A DNA stretch of 5,926 bases. Source: Methylophaga sp. GTDB taxonomy: Bacteria > Pseudomonadota > Gammaproteobacteria > Nitrosococcales > Methylophagaceae. Location of the stretch: assembly GCA_002733335.1 (NCBI GenBank), contig NVVK01000008.1, positions 97,091-103,016 of the forward strand. Direction: 5' to 3'. The notes beneath the pieces are model-generated. The model was given only the letters and a program-made list of their open reading frames with translations. It was not told where the DNA came from and ran no database searches. Positions 1 to 5,926 of the stretch are shown here, piece after piece. How positions within the stretch are numbered: the first letter of the stretch is position 1; every line of letters starts with the position of its first letter. The translations under genes were made by a program, and so were the position numbers.

Positions 1-31
1 GTATTTAAATAAAATTACGCGAGAAAGCTTA

Positions 32-1384
32 ATGAAAAAGAATCGAATGGGTCTAACAGGCCAAGTTCTATTTGGTATGGCACTAGGTATTATCGTGGGC
101 CTAGTGATTAATGTGACCGGAGCAAATTCACCCACCTCATTTATCAATGAAAATATTGTAAACGGCCTGTTTCACGTTGTCGGCACAATGTTTATCAATG
201 CCTTAAAAATGCTTGTTGTACCGCTCGTCTTCTTTTCTCTTATTTGTGGTGTTTGCGGCATTGGCGATATTCGTATGCTCGGCCGTGTCGGTGGGAAATC
301 CTTTGCTCTGTATATGATGACAACGGCAATAGCCATTGCAACCGCTATCTTAATTGCCGCGTCATTCGGTATAGGTAAGGGAATGGAACAATCTACCGAT
401 GCCGTATTTATAGCTAAAGAATCCCCCCCATTAACGCAAGTATTAATTGATATCATCCCCAAAAACCCAATTCATGCCATGGCTAATGGCGATATGTTAC
501 CGCTCATTTTCTTTTCGATATTACTGGGTATCAGCATGCTATTGGTAGGTAAAAAGGCCAAAGGCTTTGTTGAAGGCGCTGAAATAGCCAATGAAATCAT
601 GATGAAAATGGTCACCATAATAATGGTATTTGCTCCCTATGCCGTGTTCGCTTTAATTGCTAAATCTATCGCCACACTGGGGCTTGATTTATTAGCATCC
701 TTAGCGGGGTATGTCGCGGTATTGGTCGGCACACTGCTCTTCCATTTATTCATAACGTTAATGATTGTGCTTAAAGTCTTCTCTGGCTTAAGTCCCGCTA
801 TATTTCTTGCCAAAATACGAAATGCTCAAATGTTTGCATTGAGTACTGCCAGCTCCAATGCCACTATTCCCATCACCATGCGAACAGTCACCGAACGTAT
901 GGGTGTCAATAACTCTGTTGCCTCTTTCACCGTCCCCTTTGGTGCCACCATCAATATGGATGGCACGGCCATAATGCAAGGGGTAGCAACAGTATTTATT
1001 GCCAACGTTTATGGTGTTGACTTAGGGATTACTGGCTATCTAACCGTCATTATTATGTCTGTACTTGCTTCAATCGGCACCGCAGGCGTACCAGGCGTCG
1101 GTTTGATTATGCTATCAATGGTCTTTAGCCAAGTAGGATTACCCATTGAAGGTATTGGTTTAATTCTAGGCGTTGATCGCTTGATGGATATGATCAGAAC
1201 CGCAGTCAATGTTTCAGGTGACGCAGTGGTTTCTAACATCGTAGCAAAAAGTGAGGGCAAAATGGATGTGGCTATTTATAACGATCGTCATGTTGGCGCG
1301 ATCGATAATAGTGCTTTACATATTGATAAAATGGCTGAAAAAGAACTTGCCGACACCCTTCAGAAAACACATGATAAGGTCTAA
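32..1384 (+). CDS. Dicarboxylate/amino acid:cation symporter (DAACS/SLC1 family)
   Basis: A 450-residue inner-membrane secondary transporter of the glutamate transporter fold, expected to import acidic amino acids or C4-dicarboxylates with Na+ or H+. Family signatures appear in order: the HP1 hairpin motif TASSNATIP (272-280), the TM7 motif NMDGT (308-312), the HP2 loop GTAGVPG (349-355), and TM8 with D382, D386, R389, T390, N393 and D397. R389 and D386 match Arg397 and Asp394 of archaeal GltPh, which bind the side-chain carboxylate and amino group of aspartate, so an acidic substrate is likely; the exact one cannot be read from sequence. Length is normal, with a hydrophilic tail of about 45 residues after TM8. 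The ATG at 32 has a purine-rich GAGAAAG (21-27) upstream; Met6 is a possible alternative start. It converges on yqhA, and its promoter lies mostly outside the window. Confidence 0.93.
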   Translation: MKKNRMGLTGQVLFGMALGIIVGLVINVTGANSPTSFINENIVNGLFHVVGTMFINALKMLVVPLVFFSLICGVCGIGDIRMLGRVGGKSFALYMMTTAIAIATAILIAASFGIGKGMEQSTDAVFIAKESPPLTQVLIDIIPKNPIHAMANGDMLPLIFFSILLGISMLLVGKKAKGFVEGAEIANEIMMKMVTIIMVFAPYAVFALIAKSIATLGLDLLASLAGYVAVLVGTLLFHLFITLMIVLKVFSGLSPAIFLAKIRNAQMFALSTASSNATIPITMRTVTERMGVNNSVASFTVPFGATINMDGTAIMQGVATVFIANVYGVDLGITGYLTVIIMSVLASIGTAGVPGVGLIMLSMVFSQVGLPIEGIGLILGVDRLMDMIRTAVNVSGDAVVSNIVAKSEGKMDVAIYNDRHVGAIDNSALHIDKMAEKELADTLQKTHDKV

Positions 1385-1404
1385 CTACTCACTACAAGTG
1401 ATAG
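1385..1404. terminator. Weak hairpin between convergent genes, possible bidirectional terminator
   Basis: In the 34-bp gap between the convergent symporter and yqhA genes, CTA-(C)-TCACT pairs with AGTGA-TAG around an ACA loop. This gives 8 base pairs with one bulged C. The stem is AT-rich and neither side has a true T-tract; the forward strand has only CTCTCTCTT about 8 nt later. The location suits a shared terminator, but the structure is weak and the call is tentative. Confidence 0.25.
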
Positions 1405-1418
1405 GCTAAGGCTCTCTC

Positions 1419-1943
1419 TTAATGGCTGTCGTCAACATGGGTCAGATACAGCGTGGCACCAATAAGTGTAATGCCCGCAGCAAGCGCCAATAAATCCAAG
1501 GGTGTTTCAAATGTCATGCTAATCGCTTGCTCAAAGAAGTTTACAATTAAAATCATCAAGATAACACGGCCTAAACGTGACTTAAGATCATCAAGGCTAT
1601 GAATGGCAAGTACAGAAGGTGTTTCTGATGCTTCTGCTTGTTCTATTTTACTGACAAATAATTCATATAAGCCAAGCGCGAACATAAGCAATACTGTTGC
1701 CAATAAATAACCATCAATCACCTCAACTACATGTGTGACTGTATTGGCTCTGAATACTTTTCGAGCTTCGCCTACTAAGTCAGCAGAAAGATAATCACCC
1801 AGATGTGACACTAAGAAATAGGCATCGACTGTGGCCATATAGAACATAGCAAAGGCCGTTACTAAACTTGAAATCACAGCAGTAATAACAACAAAACGGC
1901 TATTCCACAAAATACTTTCAAATATTTTTTCTACAGGATTCAT
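1419..1943 (-). CDS. YqhA/UPF0114 family inner-membrane protein
   Basis: A 174-residue integral membrane protein resembling the YqhA (UPF0114) family, whose E. coli member is about 164 residues; the family's function is not established. Hydrophobic segments lie at about 16-38, 78-97, 126-143 and 149-167. Between the second and third is a cytoplasmic-looking polar stretch (about 99-125) with the family-like LDDLKSRLGRVILMILIVNFFE pattern. The N-terminus (VEKIFESILWNSRF) also fits the family. The ATG is 18 nt beyond the panD stop, with a modest Shine-Dalgarno-like CGGAAAA, so it is probably co-transcribed as the last gene of the leftward unit. No catalytic motif is visible. The family call is from remembered sequence character, not a search. 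Confidence 0.8.
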   Translation of the reverse strand: MNPVEKIFESILWNSRFVVITAVISSLVTAFAMFYMATVDAYFLVSHLGDYLSADLVGEARKVFRANTVTHVVEVIDGYLLATVLLMFALGLYELFVSKIEQAEASETPSVLAIHSLDDLKSRLGRVILMILIVNFFEQAISMTFETPLDLLALAAGITLIGATLYLTHVDDSH

Positions 1944-1961
1944 TATCAGTTTTCCGTTTTA

Positions 1962-2342
1962 TTAAGCGGCTTGAACAGGAATAGCATGACGTGTATTGAT
2001 AATGTCATTATTCTCATTCAAATAAACTAATGTTGGTTTGAATTTAGTAAGTTCTTCTTCATCAAGTGTCGTGTAGGCACAAATAATAACGCGATCGCCA
2101 GGCGAGGCCTTATGGGCTGCAGCGCCATTCACTGAAATGATATTCGAGCCTGCTTCTGCGCGAATTGCATAGGTTGTGAAACGTTCACCATTTGTGACAT
2201 TGTATATATGGATTTGTTCATATTCATGAATACCCGCGGCATCCAATAAATTACTGTCAATCGCACACGAACCTTCGTACTCAAGTTCTGAGTGGGTAAC
2301 ACAGGCACGATGTAATTTTGTTTTAAGCAATGTCAGTTGCAT
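1962..2342 (-). CDS. panD: Aspartate 1-decarboxylase proenzyme
   Basis: This pyruvoyl enzyme decarboxylates L-aspartate to beta-alanine, the amine half of pantothenate. The 126-residue product aligns without gaps to the start of E. coli PanD. K9 and H11 (KLHR) are present, followed by Y22-E23-G24-S25-C26, where self-cleavage between Gly24 and Ser25 creates the pyruvoyl group. Active-site residues R54, T57 and Y58 (RFTTYAI) and the [16 protein letters not shown] segment (72-87) are also present. The alignment of the GS site fixes the ATG start. The ribosome site is weak: TGGAAA lies about 11 nt upstream. The gene is 76 nt after panC and 18 nt before yqhA, and a candidate promoter sits in the upstream gap. 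In enterics, cleavage needs PanZ/PanM; no such gene is in the window. Confidence 0.97.
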   Translation of the reverse strand: MQLTLLKTKLHRACVTHSELEYEGSCAIDSNLLDAAGIHEYEQIHIYNVTNGERFTTYAIRAEAGSNIISVNGAAAHKASPGDRVIICAYTTLDEEELTKFKPTLVYLNENNDIINTRHAIPVQAA

Positions 2343-2374
2343 ATTCCGACTATTTCCAAGTTAATCATGGGCGT

Positions 2375-2404
2375 ATTATCGCATTTTTAGTACGACCCAA
2401 TCAA
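2375..2404 (-). promoter_or_regulatory. Candidate sigma70 promoter for panD-yqhA
   Basis: Read leftward, the panC-panD gap contains TTGATT (2399-2404; 4 of 6 match to TTGACA), an 18-nt spacer, and GATAAT (2375-2380; 5 of 6 match to TATAAT). It is preceded by TG plus one base, forming an extended -10. A start site near 2368 would give a leader of about 26 nt before the panD ATG. This is the only gap larger than 20 nt in the leftward block. The call is from consensus matching by eye. Confidence 0.55.
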
Positions 2405-2418
2405 ATCAGAGTGGCGTA

Positions 2419-3270
2419 TCATTTTAACTCACAGGCTATATTATCAATCAATCGAGCCTTTCCTAATCGTGCTGCCAACAAAATTCTAAGCATTTTATCT
2501 GTCGATTTTGCGGGTTCTAAGCTCCCTGCGTGCCTAATATCAACATAGTCTGGTTCAAACCCTAATTGCTTTAATTCATCTATTGCCTGTTGCTCTAATG
2601 TAATAAAGTCCGCTTCACCCTTTTCAATTTCTGTCTTAATAGCATTCAGTATTCGATAAATTTCTACTGCTTGTATTCGCTGCGGATCCGTTAAATATTG
2701 ATTACGGGAGCTCATTGCTAAACCACTTTTTTCACGAAAGGTGGGCAGCCCTACAATTTCAACGGCTAAGTCTAAATCAGCCACCATTTTTTTAATTAAC
2801 AGTAACTGCTGATAATCTTTTTCACCAAACACGGCTACATCAGCCTGAACCATGTTCAACAACTTAGTAACTACGGTGGCAACGCCATCAAAATGTCCCG
2901 GACGGGCTTGACCACATAATTTATCATCCACACCAGGCACAATAATGCGTGTCTGTTCCTCCATACCATTGGGATACATGACTTCAGCTGTCGGCGTAAA
3001 TACAACATCACATTCAACTTCGCTTAATTGCTGTATATCGGCATCAAGCGTACGTGGATAAACAGATAAATCCGTCTTATCATCAAACTGCAAAGGATTA
3101 ACAAATATACTTACAATTACTTTATCCGCTAATTTTTTTGCTTTACTGACTAATGATAAATGACCTTGGTGCAGGTTTCCCATCGTTGGCACAAATGCGA
3201 TTCGTTTTCCTGCTCGCTTCCACGTCGATATTTGTTGACCAAGTTCAGCTACGGTTGAAATTTTTTTCAT
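2419..3270 (-). CDS. panC: Pantothenate synthetase (pantoate--beta-alanine ligase)
   Basis: This cytoplasmic enzyme joins pantoate and beta-alanine through a pantoyl-adenylate intermediate, using ATP, to make pantothenate. The 283-residue length equals that of the E. coli enzyme as I recall it. Visible motifs are FVPTMGNLHQGH (26-37), containing the HxGH nucleotide-binding signature of this class; FVNPLQF (56-62); GQARPGHFDGVATVV (120-134); GEKDYQQ (149-155); and KSGLAMSSRNQYL (181-193), the KMSKS-like loop. Ser182 stands where Asp is common in relatives (KDGLA), probably harmless. The ATG overlaps the panB stop as ATGA, indicating translational coupling, and a GAG lies about 7 nt upstream. 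All key catalytic features appear intact. Confidence 0.97.
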   Translation of the reverse strand: MKKISTVAELGQQISTWKRAGKRIAFVPTMGNLHQGHLSLVSKAKKLADKVIVSIFVNPLQFDDKTDLSVYPRTLDADIQQLSEVECDVVFTPTAEVMYPNGMEEQTRIIVPGVDDKLCGQARPGHFDGVATVVTKLLNMVQADVAVFGEKDYQQLLLIKKMVADLDLAVEIVGLPTFREKSGLAMSSRNQYLTDPQRIQAVEIYRILNAIKTEIEKGEADFITLEQQAIDELKQLGFEPDYVDIRHAGSLEPAKSTDKMLRILLAARLGKARLIDNIACELK

Positions 3271-4067
3271 TCGTACTCATGCTGTGGCTGAGGGAAATCA
3301 CCACTTTTCACATCGCTGACATATTTTTCAACAGCATCAGCGATATTGCCTGTTTCTGCCAAGAAATCATGATTGAAAGGCTGACTCTTGCCTGCCGCAA
3401 TACCCAACATATCGTATATTATAAGCACTTGCCCATCGCAAGATCGCCCTGCTCCGAAACCGATAACAGGAATAGTTAATGCTGCCGTTATCTGCGCGCC
3501 TACTACCGCGGGCACACAAGCAAGCACGACCATTTCAGCACCTGCCTGTTGCAGGCCTTTAGCATCTTCAAGTAATTTCTGGATAGCCTGTTCACCCCAT
3601 TTTTGGGCGCGATAACCACTTAATTTATGTTCTGATTGAGGCATCAAGCCCAAATGGCCACAAACAGGAATTCCTCGCTCAGTAAGCTCACGAACCGTTT
3701 CTTCCATAACGGCTCCGCCACCTTCAATTTTAACCATTTGGGCGCCACCACTTGTCATCAATCGTGCTGCATTTTGAGCGGCTTGCTGCGGTGTTGCGTA
3801 ACTCATAAAAGGCATATCAATCACCACAAAGGCACGCTGGCTACCACGTAATACATTGCGGCAATGGTAAATCATATCGTCCACTGTCACGGGAACAGTG
3901 CTTTCATGACCTTGCACTACAGTACCTAATGAATCACCCACTAAAATAATATCGACCCCTACCGCATCTAATATTTTACTGAAACTAGCGTCATATGATG
4001 TCAGCATGGCAATTTTATTTTGCTGCGCTTTCATTGTGCGTAGGTTTGTTAAATTTAATCGCGTCAT
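3267..4067 (-). CDS. panB: 3-methyl-2-oxobutanoate hydroxymethyltransferase, with altered catalytic position
   Basis: This enzyme transfers a hydroxymethyl group from 5,10-methylenetetrahydrofolate to 2-oxoisovalerate to make ketopantoate, the first committed pantothenate step. The 266-residue product matches the family (about 264) along its length. VGDSLG (43-48) supplies metal ligand D45, VVIDMPF (81-87) supplies D84, and MVKIEGG (111-117) supplies K113 and E115; CGHLGLMPQS (136-145) and GFGAG (203-207) are also present. Two positions are unusual: LACVP (182-186) has Ala183 where E. coli has Glu181, the proposed proton acceptor, and QKW (155-157) replaces the common QGR. The frame is open and otherwise well conserved, so this is not an obvious pseudogene; activity is uncertain. 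A good Shine-Dalgarno (AAAAGG, 7 nt before ATG) follows the upstream kinase stop directly. Confidence 0.94.
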   Translation of the reverse strand: MTRLNLTNLRTMKAQQNKIAMLTSYDASFSKILDAVGVDIILVGDSLGTVVQGHESTVPVTVDDMIYHCRNVLRGSQRAFVVIDMPFMSYATPQQAAQNAARLMTSGGAQMVKIEGGGAVMEETVRELTERGIPVCGHLGLMPQSEHKLSGYRAQKWGEQAIQKLLEDAKGLQQAGAEMVVLACVPAVVGAQITAALTIPVIGFGAGRSCDGQVLIIYDMLGIAAGKSQPFNHDFLAETGNIADAVEKYVSDVKSGDFPQPQHEYE

Positions 4068-4078
4068 ACGCTTACCTT

Positions 4079-4735
4079 TTACTTACTAACGGGCAATGGG
4101 TTGTAATAATGCCGCCCACTACTCAATGTACTAATTTGTTCTAATAAATTCTGATAATCTTGCTCACTATGAACCAAGTCAATCTGTTCTGCATTGACAA
4201 TCAATAAAGGTGAGGCATCATAATAATGGAAAAAGTCAGCATAACTATCGGCCAACCGTTGTAGATAGCCATCTTCAATACGCTGTTCATAGCCAATGCC
4301 GCGTTGATTAACCCGTGCTTTTAAAACCGTCATCGGTGCTTGTAAATAAATAACTAAATCAGGAACCCGATGCTGCATGGTCAGATTCTCATAGACCATA
4401 TTATATAAGGCAAGTTCATCATCATCTAAGGTGATTTGTGCAAAGATACGATCTTTTTCAACCATAAAGTCTGTTATTTTTAGGCTAGAAAATAAATCAT
4501 CTTGTTGCAATTCTTTACTTAAACGTACCCGCTGCATTAAAAAGCTTAATTGTGTTGGCAACGCGGATTCTTTAGGATGAATATAAAATTTTTCTAAAAA
4601 AGGGTTATTCTCCGGTTGCTCCAGCACCGTAGTGCCCGCAAAACTTTCCGCCAGTCGTTTAACCAAATGTGTTTTACCCACACCAATAGGGCCTTCAACT
4701 GCAATATAGCGATGTGCTGTTTCCATAATAGTCAT
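4079..4735 (-). CDS. Deoxynucleoside kinase (dCK/dGK family)
   Basis: A 218-residue P-loop kinase predicted to phosphorylate deoxyribonucleosides in nucleotide salvage, in the cytoplasm. The Walker A motif is GPIGVGKT (15-22). EQPENNPFLEKFY (39-51) provides the family's catalytic-acid and substrate-binding segment, and ITDFMVEKDRIFA (87-99) corresponds to the DR-type motif of bacterial members. VPDLVIYLQAP (124-134) leads to an arginine-rich lid, R141, R145 and R152, then YLQRL (157-161). Base preference (A, G, C or T) cannot be deduced. The ATG overlaps the folK stop as ATGA, which supports this start; Met4 is a close alternative and neither has a strong ribosome site. panB follows after 11 nt. 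A kinase of this type beside folK and pan genes recurs, to my memory, in several bacteria. Confidence 0.88.
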   Translation of the reverse strand: MTIMETAHRYIAVEGPIGVGKTHLVKRLAESFAGTTVLEQPENNPFLEKFYIHPKESALPTQLSFLMQRVRLSKELQQDDLFSSLKITDFMVEKDRIFAQITLDDDELALYNMVYENLTMQHRVPDLVIYLQAPMTVLKARVNQRGIGYEQRIEDGYLQRLADSYADFFHYYDASPLLIVNAEQIDLVHSEQDYQNLLEQISTLSSGRHYYNPLPVSK

Positions 4736-5223
4736 ATTAAATCTAAATTTATTTTATTTAAGCCAGAGCGGGAGCAATTTTGAACTAAAGGAACTATATG
4801 TCCAAATTGTGGAATAATTAAGTCCGGCGCTATCTCAGCTAAAGGATAGAGCACAAATGCCCGTTCAATAATACCAGGATGTGGAATTACTAAGCGCTCA
4901 TCATTAATTTCGTGTTCGCCAAACACAAGTATATCTAAATCAAGAGTCCGTTCGCCCCAGTGTCTTAAGCGTACTCTTCCCTGCTGCTGCTCTATCGCTT
5001 GTAAGCAATCTAATAATGCATGTGCTGACAAGTCACTACTCAATTCAACTACAGCATTAATATAATCAGGTTGATCTTGCGGGCCCATTGGCGGGCTAGC
5101 ATAGAGCGATGATTTTTGAACAACTGCTATTTCAGGTATAGCTTGCAATGCTTCCATCGCCATTAATACCTGCTGAATAGGGTCAGATAAATTACTACCT
5201 AGACCAATAAATATATTATTCAC
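4732..5223 (-). CDS. folK: 6-hydroxymethyl-7,8-dihydropterin pyrophosphokinase
   Basis: This enzyme transfers pyrophosphate from ATP to 6-hydroxymethyl-dihydropterin, an early step of folate synthesis. A GTG start at 5223 gives 163 residues, close to E. coli's 159, and places FIGLGSNL at 5-12 as in relatives. Longer open frame exists up to 5340, but it would add 39 residues lying within the pcnB tail and unlike any FolK, so it was rejected; GTG at 5232 cannot be excluded. Key residues match E. coli numbering: W89, R92, D95 and D97 (ERTLDLDIL), with the two aspartates binding magnesium. SSLYASPPMG (38-47), QQGRVR (80-85) and IPHPGIIERAF (113-123) are also present. The start overlaps the pcnB stop by 8 nt, the stop overlaps the next gene by 4 nt, and no strong Shine-Dalgarno is seen, consistent with translational coupling. 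Confidence 0.95.
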   Translation of the reverse strand: MNNIFIGLGSNLSDPIQQVLMAMEALQAIPEIAVVQKSSLYASPPMGPQDQPDYINAVVELSSDLSAHALLDCLQAIEQQQGRVRLRHWGERTLDLDILVFGEHEINDERLVIPHPGIIERAFVLYPLAEIAPDLIIPQFGHIVPLVQNCSRSGLNKINLDLI

Positions 5224-5926
5224 TTGGTACACTTTTAGCGGCCGGTTTTTTACGTCTTCGACGACGGCGTTTGCGGGGAGCACCAGCACTATTTGATGAC
5301 ACGCTATTGAGCATTTTTTGTTGCTGCGCTTCGTCAACATCTTGAAATACGGTCCACCAATCTGCTAGTTCAGACAACGGTTCGCCTGCTTGCACCCGTA
5401 ATAACAAAAAGTCATAGCCTGCTCTAAATTTTGGATGCGTTAACAGCCTCAGTGGTTTTTTACCAAACCGTTGTTCTAAACGAATTTGCAAAGTCCAAAT
5501 ATCACGTGTCATCAATGTAAAGCGTTTAGGCACAGCAACACGACGAACTTGTTCTGAAATAACCTCGGTTGCCGCACGTTGCAAAGCCGGAATAGGTGGG
5601 ATATTACGATCTTTATGCGCTTGCCAGCGTTGTCTCACCGGCTCCCACATTAATGCCGCAAATAGAAAGGCCGGCGTAACAGGTTTACCATCATCGATAC
5701 GAATATCGGTATTTTCTAATGCCTTAATAATCAAAGTGCGAGGGTAATTATCCTGTTCGGTATGGAGTAGTTCTGCCGTTTGTGGAAATAACACTTCAAA
5801 AATACCGTAATGGCACAGTAATTCGTGTGTCACTGCGGCATTACCCGTTAAATATAGCTTTAAAGATTCATCAAATAAGCGGGCAGCTGGAATATCTGCT
5901 AATAAATGGGCTAATGGTGAAATAAA
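5216..5926 (-). CDS. pcnB: Poly(A) polymerase I, C-terminal part (5' end outside window)
   Basis: The last 236 residues of poly(A) polymerase I, which adds A tails to RNA 3' ends and promotes their decay. The frame stays open to the window edge: LADIPAARLFDESLKL at the margin matches the enterobacterial LLNDIPPARLFEESLKL segment, so the gene is cut by the window, not truncated. The nucleotidyltransferase catalytic domain is therefore not visible. Later landmarks are NTDIRI and VTPAFLFAALMW, then VPKRFTLMTRDIWTLQIRL, HPKFRAGYDFLLLR and the ADWWTVFQ segment, all in family order. The extreme C-terminus has ten consecutive basic residues (5246-5275) and ends KSVPSE; Arg-rich tails are typical of PcnB and likely contact RNA. 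A GTG at 5833 is internal, not the start. It overlaps folK by 8 nt and heads the visible leftward unit. Confidence 0.96.
   Translation of the reverse strand, partial: FISPLAHLLADIPAARLFDESLKLYLTGNAAVTHELLCHYGIFEVLFPQTAELLHTEQDNYPRTLIIKALENTDIRIDDGKPVTPAFLFAALMWEPVRQRWQAHKDRNIPPIPALQRAATEVISEQVRRVAVPKRFTLMTRDIWTLQIRLEQRFGKKPLRLLTHPKFRAGYDFLLLRVQAGEPLSELADWWTVFQDVDEAQQQKMLNSVSSNSAGAPRKRRRRRRKKPAAKSVPSE

Noticed and set aside
2..15. AT-rich TATTTAAATAAAAT as a -10 element for the symporter
   Set aside because: TAAAAT at 10-15 would place the start so close to the ATG that the ribosome site would be at the extreme 5' end, and the -35 region is outside the window.
172..1260. Leftward open frames within the symporter gene
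   Set aside because: They are antisense shadows of a highly conserved transporter, with unrecognisable low-complexity products.
2330..2548. Forward open frame of 72 codons spanning the panC-panD gap
   Set aside because: It covers the panD start, the promoter gap and the panC 3' end on the opposite strand; the product resembles no family and no ribosome site is evident.
3153..3479. Forward open frame of 108 codons antisense to panC and panB
   Set aside because: It is a shadow of two well-supported genes and has no recognisable domain.
5224..5340. N-terminal extension of folK to the ATG at 5340
   Set aside because: The extra 39 residues read the pcnB C-terminus in another frame, and FolK proteins begin just before the GLGSNL motif, which fits the GTG at 5223.
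5831..5833. GTG as the true start of a short PcnB-like gene
   Set aside because: The frame remains open to the window edge and the upstream codons encode conserved PcnB sequence (IPAARLFDESLKL).

Overview
This window looks like a chromosomal housekeeping segment from a gammaproteobacterium. The evidence is the classic order pcnB-folK-panB-panC-panD, the close similarity of each product to its enterobacterial counterpart as I remember it, and a moderately AT-rich composition by eye. I cannot name a genus. No tRNA, rRNA, insertion sequence, CRISPR array or phage gene was seen, and no stretch over 300 bases lacks a gene.

Layout. A forward gene at the left (32-1384) encodes a complete sodium/proton-coupled dicarboxylate or acidic amino acid symporter. 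It converges on a leftward block filling the rest of the window, with 34 bp and a weak hairpin between them. Read in its own direction from the right edge, the block is: pcnB (3' part only, cut by the window end), folK (8-nt overlap), a deoxynucleoside kinase (4-nt ATGA overlap), panB (11-nt gap), panC (4-nt ATGA overlap), panD (76-nt gap with a good candidate promoter), and a YqhA/UPF0114 membrane protein gene (18-nt gap).

How the genes work together. PanB makes ketopantoate from 2-oxoisovalerate and methylenetetrahydrofolate, PanD makes beta-alanine from aspartate, and PanC joins beta-alanine to pantoate. The ketopantoate reductase step (PanE or IlvC) is not in the window. FolK supplies the folate branch from which PanB's one-carbon donor derives. 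The deoxynucleoside kinase (nucleotide salvage) and PcnB (RNA 3' polyadenylation) share the transcription unit without an obvious pathway link. Tight overlaps from pcnB to panC suggest one polycistronic message with translational coupling. panD-yqhA may also be transcribed from its own promoter.

The most notable anomaly is in PanB. The position matching the proposed catalytic base (Glu181 in E. coli) is alanine here (Ala183), and a nearby conserved QGR motif is changed to QKW, while the metal- and substrate-binding residues are kept. Otherwise the region is ordinary; I did not find a convincing undescribed system.
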